From NCBI GenBank assembly GCA_025201365.1, contig JAIXMF010000004.1, positions 1 through 64,000 on the forward strand: DNA of 64,000 bases, given 5' to 3'. The notes beneath the pieces are model-generated. The model saw only the letters and a program-made list of their open reading frames with translations. It searched no databases and was not told the DNA's origin. Source of the DNA: Syncephalis plumigaleata. Its lineage: Eukaryota; Zoopagomycota; Zoopagomycetes; Zoopagales; Piptocephalidaceae. The position numbers were made by a program, and so were the translations under genes. Shown piece by piece: positions 57,216 to 64,000 of the stretch. The stretch's first letter is position 1; the number at the start of each line of letters is the position of its first letter.

Positions 57216-57828
57216 ATTCGTAAGTTGTTAGTAGTAGAAGAAAGAAGAAAGAAGAAAGAAACAATGGGTTAATGCTAATAGAACAAAGTGAACAAGTGAG
57301 CGTTGAATAGCGACAATAGCAACAAAGAAAAGCAGCCTCTGCAGAATATAAGTGGGTACGTCAGTGATGTTGCGTTAATGGCTAGATAAAGCTGTGTTTT
57401 TCTTTATACTAAAAAACGCCAAGATTTCTTTCAATCCAAGGAGATAGTGATATGTCCTCCAATCAGCACGGATTAATTCGTTTATTTTTAGCAACCAATT
57501 ATGACGACACTATCTCATTGAATACATAGTATATCAACTAATCTGTAAAGTGGATCGTTTACCATCACATGCAAATCTTACGTTAATCGATAGTTATCAG
57601 TCATTATTACGTACAAGCTATGATATATGATATGCGATATCAATAATTGATAATAAAATGCTGTTTTATTTGATATGCTCATTATGTTGAAAGGACAATA
57701 GAGTAGCAGTAAAGATAGTAAGGGGATAAAGGAAATAACAGAGATGAGAAACCATTTAATAATAATAGCAATGTCGCTACTACTAGGTAGACGATAGGAT
57801 GATGTGGGTTACCATCATGAATGATGTA
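57216..57828. other. Spacer with GAA-repeat tract at 57236-57261
   Basis: AGAAGAAAGAAGAAAGAAGA lies about 20 bp upstream of the SYLF gene start and is pyrimidine-rich on that gene's sense strand. The rest is AT-rich, with the 3' end of the second RhoGEF at its right border. Confidence 0.45.
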
Positions 57829-60800
57829 CTATAGGAACGGGAATACATCAACGTGTACGTAACAACCAGCGTGTGCTGGATTCCATCGTTCTGCCGTGTT
57901 AGCATTGATGATCCTACCCGATTCAGTTGGTTTATTGCTGTCGCGTGGTAGTGTCGTCAATGCTAGTCGAATCTGACCGCACCATCTTTCAAAGGCACGA
58001 CGCTCATCAAAGTGTAGTCGAATGTGCGTGTCAGCGGTAGCAATGTAGAGTGAACGACCTGTGTTCATGTCACTATTGCTGCTGCTGTTACTATTACTGC
58101 TGCTGCTGCTACTACGATCACTACTACTACTGTTACGTCGTCCCATATCCACTGGTGGTGCGTAGACGGTACACTCGGATAGTCGTATGGTCATCTATCA
58201 TCAATTCGTATTAGTATGGGATGTGTCGCATTAGTAAATAGCAATAGTAAACGACTTACCTTGTGAGTGTAAGCACCCGATGCACGTTGATGACCCAATA
58301 GAATTCTATCTCGTAATAACCAGCAGTAAGCGGGTGTAGTCTCTTGACTATTAGCACTGCCACTATTGCGTGACTCTTCTTTACGCTGACTATGATGCGT
58401 GGGTTTCTTCATTTCACCATTAGACCAGCTAATCATTCCTTCGTGTAGAATAAATTGTCGATGAGTTAGTAGTAAAGAGGGGAGATGTCGTATTTTCCGT
58501 TGTAACTGAGCAATTTGGCATACTCGTTCGATTTGTCGTTTATTGGTGTTCATCCGTAGATCGAGCGAGTCCAACGTGTCCATGAACTCTTGTATCGCCC
58601 CGAGTGTTGGTTGACGATCACCCAATGGCACCGCCTGAATAGCGTGTCGCTTCAACGTCTCGAACAAAGAAACGTAATGCCAGATACGCTTAAGTGGGAG
58701 TGATAATAAACTGGTCAATTCCATGGGATTCTTCTCGGTACGAGCAGGGTCAGAGGAGGAGATGGTATCCGTTTGTAATTCTTGTAAATCAATAGAAGAA
58801 GAAGAAGAAGAAGAGGTGTCCACATCGTATCCATCATTCAATAGACTCGGTTGAAGATGACGCAAATGACGACGGAAGCGTGGATTAGTTAAACGTAGAT
58901 TCTCGAATGCAGCCAGTGCGGTAGCATGACCATCAGCGTAATCCGCGTAGACTTCGAATGCTTTACTTAAATCCAGGAATGCGCGTGCCACTTGTTGATG
59001 CGTGGCCGTGTTTGGATCTAATTCTCGTAGTGCACACACCAGTTTAGTCTGTAGATCAATAAACATGTTCAATTGCGCGAATAATGAATCCAATAGTTCG
59101 GCAATCGATGTGTACGGTCTAATGGCATCGCATAGTCGAACGGGTGCACGCGCGGCACGGTGATGTTTACCGATCGTGCTAGGTAAGAGTGGAATCGAGG
59201 CAATGGATGGTGCTCGTGATGAACAAACAGATGATGCTGAGGATGATGATGATCTAACTGACGAGAAGGTAGACATTATAGATGAACCATTAGAAATAAT
59301 GGATCTTGTACGATTCCTACTTGAAAGCACTGTTGATAGTGCCGATAACAGAATGGTTGTACTATTGGATGATGTCATTGAAACGGATGGCTCTACGCTT
59401 TCTTTAGTATTAGGTAGCAACGATGATGATGATGATGTTGATGATGAGGGTGGTGGTGGCGGCAATACTTCAGAATCACGTCGTGTCCATGTAGGTATCC
59501 TAGTTAAACGCATCCATACTGATTCTCGTCGTGCACTCTTCTTTGCACTGGCACTGTCATTATCGGTATTGCTGCCTTTATTGCTATCGGCTCCATTGTT
59601 CACAAGTGCCATTGATGATCTACGTGATGGTACCACACTATTGGCAAGCGATGATGTACGTGGCTTTATCCCGTGTACCTTCTGGAATGGCATTGTCGTT
59701 GTATCCTTTGATTTAATGGAACTATCCGTGATTGTTGCTGGTAGTATATCATCAATTTGAATATCGGTAAATGTATTCAAATCATTCGTAATACCATCTT
59801 CTATAGATAATGACATACTATCATCTGTAGCTATTGTAGACGTGGAACTGGATAGCATGGTGGACACGGATGCAGTATCGTCTTTCATGATAGATTCATC
59901 CAGTCTACTATCATTGTCATCGTTATTGTCATCATTAATGGATTCATACTCGCTGTCCTCATCCGAGGTAGATGACCAAGCGACTGAACAAACGATACCA
60001 TTATTCTTACTGCTACTAATGCTACTATTACTACTATTAGTAGTCCATTGTCCCTGCATAGGATATCGAAGACAAAGTGGTTTCCAATAAGCATCACGGA
60101 CTAATTCCAATCGTTTAAGGTATGCCTCTTCTGCCTCTAGTATCTGCTTTATCTGTGTGGCAAGTGGTGCGATACGAGCGGTAGTCAACGAAGGCGATAG
60201 AACTAGTTGAGGTGTATCCTTCTTTAGATCAGCACCAAGCAGAGTGGCATCATTTGATTCTATCGATTTCGTACGAATATCACTGCAATTAAGCGATAGC
60301 ATGGTATTTGATCGTATATTACGTCGTCGTCGTTGCAATAGCGTCAATGACTGATTGTCCGATGATGTTATACTTGCTGACTTGGTCTTTGAGGCTTGAT
60401 TGATCGATTTCTCTAAATAATCACATGTTAGCTATTGAGAATGAATATGTACAATGAGCAATATCGTACCATATGTCGATAGTCCAATGGATAGTCGTTG
60501 CGCGGTCTTACTCAATGATTGACGATTTCTTAACTTCAAAGGAGGTAAAGAAGCGGCAGGCTCGTATTGCAACTGTCTCGCCATAAGTTGTGGTGTACGA
60601 TGCTTTGGTTTCTCCGTACTATTGCCATTGTCATTGTCATTATCCAACAATGCCGGTGTTTTCGCTACATGCACTAGGGACGGTTGTGGCGATAGTGCGA
60701 TTATACTTGAATTTGTAACAGCTGTATCATAATAGGCTGTAGCCGAGACATATAAACTGCTGTTGTAACTTGTCGGTGTCAAACCTGTATTGTTTCTTGT

Positions 60801-60902
60801 TACTGTCACAGTGCGTTGTAACACTCTCTCCTGTGAGTGTTTGCCATCGGGATAAACGGTGAATTCCACCGGATAATACGGCACGGTGGGTGTGTTCAGC
60901 AT
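57829..60902 (-). CDS. Large RhoGEF with DH and split PH domain
   Basis: Three main exons: about 60479-60902, 58261-60411 and 57829-58194. The N-terminal half is Ser-rich with poly-Ser, acidic and SRRSS-type sites. The DH domain begins ATQIKQILEAEEAYLKRLEL, is interrupted by a very long Ser/Asp insert (about 59150-60050), and resumes with IAELLDSLFAQLNMFIDLQT, FLDLSKAFEVYADYADGH and SLLSLPLKRIWHYVSLFETL, the family's QLPIKRIPRY-like helix. The PH domain follows: FILHEGMISW, YCWLLRDRILLG, then after the last intron the strand RLSECTVYAPP and ERRAFERWCGQIRLAL. The distant split of the DH domain is the odd feature. Partner GTPase unknown. Confidence 0.8.
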
Positions 60903-63519
60903 AGCTAACCTGTAACTAGTGATAGCTATATATATATATTAGCAATACACTTGTAGGAAATCAATGAACAAGTATACGAGTGAATGAAAATGACGGAACC
61001 AGCCGTCAATAGAGGAAGAATGCCAAAACGAAATGCGGAAAGTCGAAAAGACTAGAAAGTGTAAAAGGAAGACACAAAGTGGTATAGGGTAATGACGAAC
61101 GAAGAAGAAGAATGGAGAGAGGGAGAGAGAGGGAGAGACGGTATTCCTTGCCCAGCAAGAAGTAAAGAAAGACGATAGTGACTACGGGTAGTGAGTGGTG
61201 TGTTCTTCGGAATAGAAAGAGTAAGGAAGGTTGCGTGGAATGAAATGTTCACTAACTGTATGGAATTCCTATATATTTTTAAAAGACTTTTCTTGGTTGT
61301 AGTTCACTTTGTTTTAAGGAATGCAGACTGGCTGTATAAGTAACGAAAGGAAGACTGAAGGTGGGAATGAAGTAGACGTAAGAAAATGTCTCCGAACTAG
61401 TGAAGGCGCGAAATGGGCATTTGATACCCTTACAAGGCAATCGGTAGAGGATGCAATGAGTAGTGCACCACTCATTTGTTCAGTGGTACGCGATACAACG
61501 TTTCAAATTGAATCAAATCGTTCACCAACTCAATAATCTTGTTTTACTAATACACACATCCATTGAAGTTACAATTGCCTGTGCACCCGTACTACGGTAA
61601 GATAGTAGTCATAATTGTTTCTAATATATGCTGCCATTAATACGTAATCTATTGCTTTGTACTTGAATCCAATATTTGTATGCTGGACTATTGTTGTTGT
61701 TGCTGTTGTTGAATCAATAGTCACACGTTAAACCATTTAACATTATTCGATTCCCGGTCACCGTCCCATTGTTTGTTTGTTTACTTGTTTGTTTACTTGT
61801 TTGTTCTGCTATTTAATATTTCATTTATAAAACAATGAATACGTTGTTTATACCTAACTACAATCAAAATACTTACTATGCATTTCATAACACATACTAC
61901 ACTTGTACGTGTTAATTATTAGAATGCAATTAGCAGTAATGCAAATAATACAACATGAAATCAATCATCAAATGATGTAATATTCATACGTCATAAAAGT
62001 ATTCTAGTCAAGTGATATTGCTAGACTATTCACATGTCATTGACAATGTTGATATGAATGTTTACCGGTTGAATAGCAATGGTTATTCTAGTCCTAAAGT
62101 AGGCCATGTTCCCCTTTGCAATTTACTATCCACCCATGTGTCTACCATTCCATGCATGCATATATTTATATATATATATTGTAACTAGTATCATCATGTA
62201 ATCACTATTCATGCTAGCATATCAATTATACTTTTATTATTATTATCATACATTATCAGTTCAATATAAATGATCACTGATACATATCTACTTGGCTATT
62301 ACTGAGAATGAAATATCGATTTCTTGGCATTCTGCATTGGCAATCCAAACATGGCATGACGTATAGTGTGAGTATACGCACATATCTATAATCTCCGCCA
62401 GAAATAGACCATGCCTTTGAATGAGAAGCGACCACGAATGCCATTGCTCTCACTGAAAGCATGGCTACAAAAGGCGCACTCGTGGTGCATATTTAGCTAA
62501 ACAGCTGCACACATACACGCATGCATATTTTATCAGACGTGTGGTAGCAATAACCCCATTGATCCATCGTTTTTCCTCCTTCTCTGTGCATTTAGTCGTT
62601 CACGAGTATCACACCGTACTATTTCTTTCTATTTTACAACGTGTGTTCTCCACTTCTTTATTGCTCTCGCTTCGTTAGTCGACACTCCTCAAGGTTTCCG
62701 CCTTGTTTCAATCGCTCTTACTTTGTGTCTGGGCCTGACTTTTTGTGTATAACTCCGTCTCTCTCCGTCCCTCTCTCTCTCTCTGTGTGTAAGTGTGTGT
62801 GTGAAAGTGAAGGAGTACGAGTGTTGATCAGTTTGAACATTTGTGTGTGTGCCTATTACATTAATCACACTCATTCACTCATTCTTTATCCATCTCCTTA
62901 ACTGCCCTTATTGTCATACTTTCATTCTGTTGCATATACTTCATACTGAAGGGAAACGTCAACTGACGGGCCTTTAGCTACTCTTACTCTTGCTACTACC
63001 ACTACCACTACCACTACGATAGCAATATCGTCTATCATAAACAAGTGTCTAGGGTAGTTCTATAAACGAGATCATTGCATCGTATCCCTTATCTCAAACC
63101 CTTTATCGTTCTTTCTCTCTCTCTCTCTCTCTCTCTCCAAGTTGGAACGTGCTATCCTTTCCTTTCTCTTCCTTCTTTAGCAATATCGCCCTTTTTTGCT
63201 TTCAGTTCTTCTCATCACATTTACAATATACATTGACGCCACTTGTCTCTATCATAAACTGATATTGACTACTGGTCTACACGAGTAACTAGCAATAGCA
63301 GCATATACGACTTTAACCGAGTAAACAATACTTGTAAGCTGGTGGTGAGTATACAATATAACCAGGAGGATAATATCGATTGCTTATCACTATGCTCTCT
63401 TTGTTGTTAAGCAGTGTATATCCACTTTATTGTTCTAAAATAACAACTTACTAATATACATTATATGCATCTCTATTTATTATGACTTAGTGAGCTCATA
63501 CCGTATTAGCAACTCCATC
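60903..63519. other. Gene-poor divergent spacer (2.6 kb)
   Basis: The left flank has a purine block at 61101-61139 (CT for the minus-strand RhoGEF). The right flank has CT blocks at 62757-62785 and 63111-63138, with GTGTGTG next to the former, in sense polarity for the Pns1-like gene. TTGTTGTTGCTGTTGTTG lies near 61693, GTTTGTTTAC repeats near 61770-61800, and CACTACCACTACCACTAC near 62999. No convincing coding region is present. Confidence 0.45.
63111..63138 (+). promoter_or_regulatory. CT dinucleotide run upstream of the Pns1-like gene
   Basis: CTTTCTCTCTCTCTCTCTCT continues for about 28 bp on the sense strand, 380 bp upstream of ATG 63520. Confidence 0.45.
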
Positions 63520-64000
63520 ATGGCTTACTATCAGCAGCAGAGTGTGCCACCACCACCTCCACCGCCTCAAGGCTATTATGCCGCCCCACCTCCACCTCAG
63601 CAAGCTGGTTATTATGGTCAACAGCAAGATGCTTATGGTGCACCACCACCACCACCACCTCAGTATCAATCGTATGATCAGCAACAGTATCAGCAAAATG
63701 CTTATGGTGCATCACCACCACCACCACCACCTCAACAGCATCATCCTCAGCAATCTGTTCCTTATAATAGTGGCGGTTACGAAAAGTTCTCGACTAAGGT
63801 GCGCTTCAACGATTTGTGGGCTGCCATATTCTTCTTGGTCCACTTGATTGGATTCATCGTCTTGGCGGTATTTGCCATTCCCAAAGGATTCAAATCAACT
63901 ACCAACGGCTTTGCACCATCCACTAAAGGTGGAAACAGTCATGATGATATTGTTCAATTGGTTGTTATGATGGCAGTAGCTGCTGTCATTGCATTCGTGC
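63520..64000 (+). CDS. PNS1: Pns1/CTL-type choline-transporter-like protein (partial, 5' part)
   Basis: The frame begins ATG 63520 and runs off the right edge. The first 85 residues are Pro/Gln/Tyr-rich (SVPPPPPPPQGYY, YGAPPPPPPPQYQ), the usual cytosolic tail of fungal Pns1. After EKFSTKVRFNDLWAAIFFLV a first membrane helix (HLIGFIVLAVFAIPKGF) appears, then a polar loop, and a second begins at 63950. The family is the SLC44/choline-transporter-like group; transport in yeast Pns1 is not established. No intron is seen in the visible part. Confidence 0.85.
   Translation, partial: MAYYQQQSVPPPPPPPQGYYAAPPPPQQAGYYGQQQDAYGAPPPPPPQYQSYDQQQYQQNAYGASPPPPPPQQHHPQQSVPYNSGGYEKFSTKVRFNDLWAAIFFLVHLIGFIVLAVFAIPKGFKSTTNGFAPSTKGGNSHDDIVQLVVMMAVAAVIAFV

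Noticed and set aside
59176-59760. 194-residue plus-strand ORF rich in Asp and Leu
   Set aside because: It is the antisense of the Ser/Asp-rich insert of the second RhoGEF.
63496-63847. His/Val/Trp-rich ORFs opposite and overlapping the Pns1 start
   Set aside because: They are shadows of the proline and glutamine repeats in the Pns1 N-terminus.

Overview
The window looks like nuclear DNA of an early-diverging fungus. About twenty protein genes are spliced with short GT-AG introns (roughly 45-100 nt). The gene set is fungal: Yae1, a Ysc84-like SYLF-SH3 protein, Vps68/TMEM50, Pns1, HMT1-type ABC transporter, Ifa38-type ketoreductase, Shp1/p47, Snf1/AMPK beta, CK2 beta, Iba57, holocytochrome c synthase. 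Proteins are rich in Gln, Asn, Thr, Ser, Ala and His homopeptides. I cannot name the species; Zoopagomycota or Mucoromycota would fit, which is inference only.

Layout. 0-10.3 kb is gene-dense: a partial repeat protein, an alpha/beta hydrolase, a mitochondrial tRNA 2-thiouridylase (14 exons traced), an AFG2-like AAA ATPase and an HMT1-like ABC transporter, with 9-10 bp between convergent stop codons. 10.3-14.2 kb is mostly non-coding, with one unresolved gene remnant. 14.2-34.2 kb holds a Shewanella-like phosphatase, AMPK beta, Yae1, CK2 beta, holocytochrome c synthase, an NSUN methyltransferase, Vps68, p47, IBA57, a 3-ketoacyl-CoA reductase and a zinc-binding putative regulator. 34.2-45 kb is gene-poor: a Q-rich putative activator, an unknown protein and long regulatory-looking spacers. 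45-47.3 kb is a RhoGEF. 47.4-54.2 kb is a mobile-element island: a 1.07 kb TA-flanked inverted-repeat element, and 12 bp further on a young, whole-looking Ty3/gypsy LTR retrotransposon. 54.4-61 kb carries 3-hydroxyacyl-CoA dehydrogenase, a SYLF-SH3 actin-patch protein and a second RhoGEF. 61-63.5 kb is spacer, and a Pns1-like transporter runs off the end.

Themes. Several genes serve mitochondrial or Fe-S/heme/sulfur biology (MTU1, HMT1, Yae1, holocytochrome c synthase, IBA57, HADH). Others serve cortical actin and Rho signalling (two RhoGEFs, Ysc84). Nothing shows co-regulation. Two global signals stand out. First, a pyrimidine-rich tract on the sense strand lies in front of almost every start codon, so that divergent promoters show a purine block followed by a pyrimidine block. 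Second, five host genes need one-base frame changes inside strongly conserved motifs, nearly all explained by one missing base; this looks like homopolymer under-calling more than biology. I found no unmistakably new system; the best leads are the mobile-element island, the unresolved 10.6-11.4 kb gene and the two unassigned regulators.
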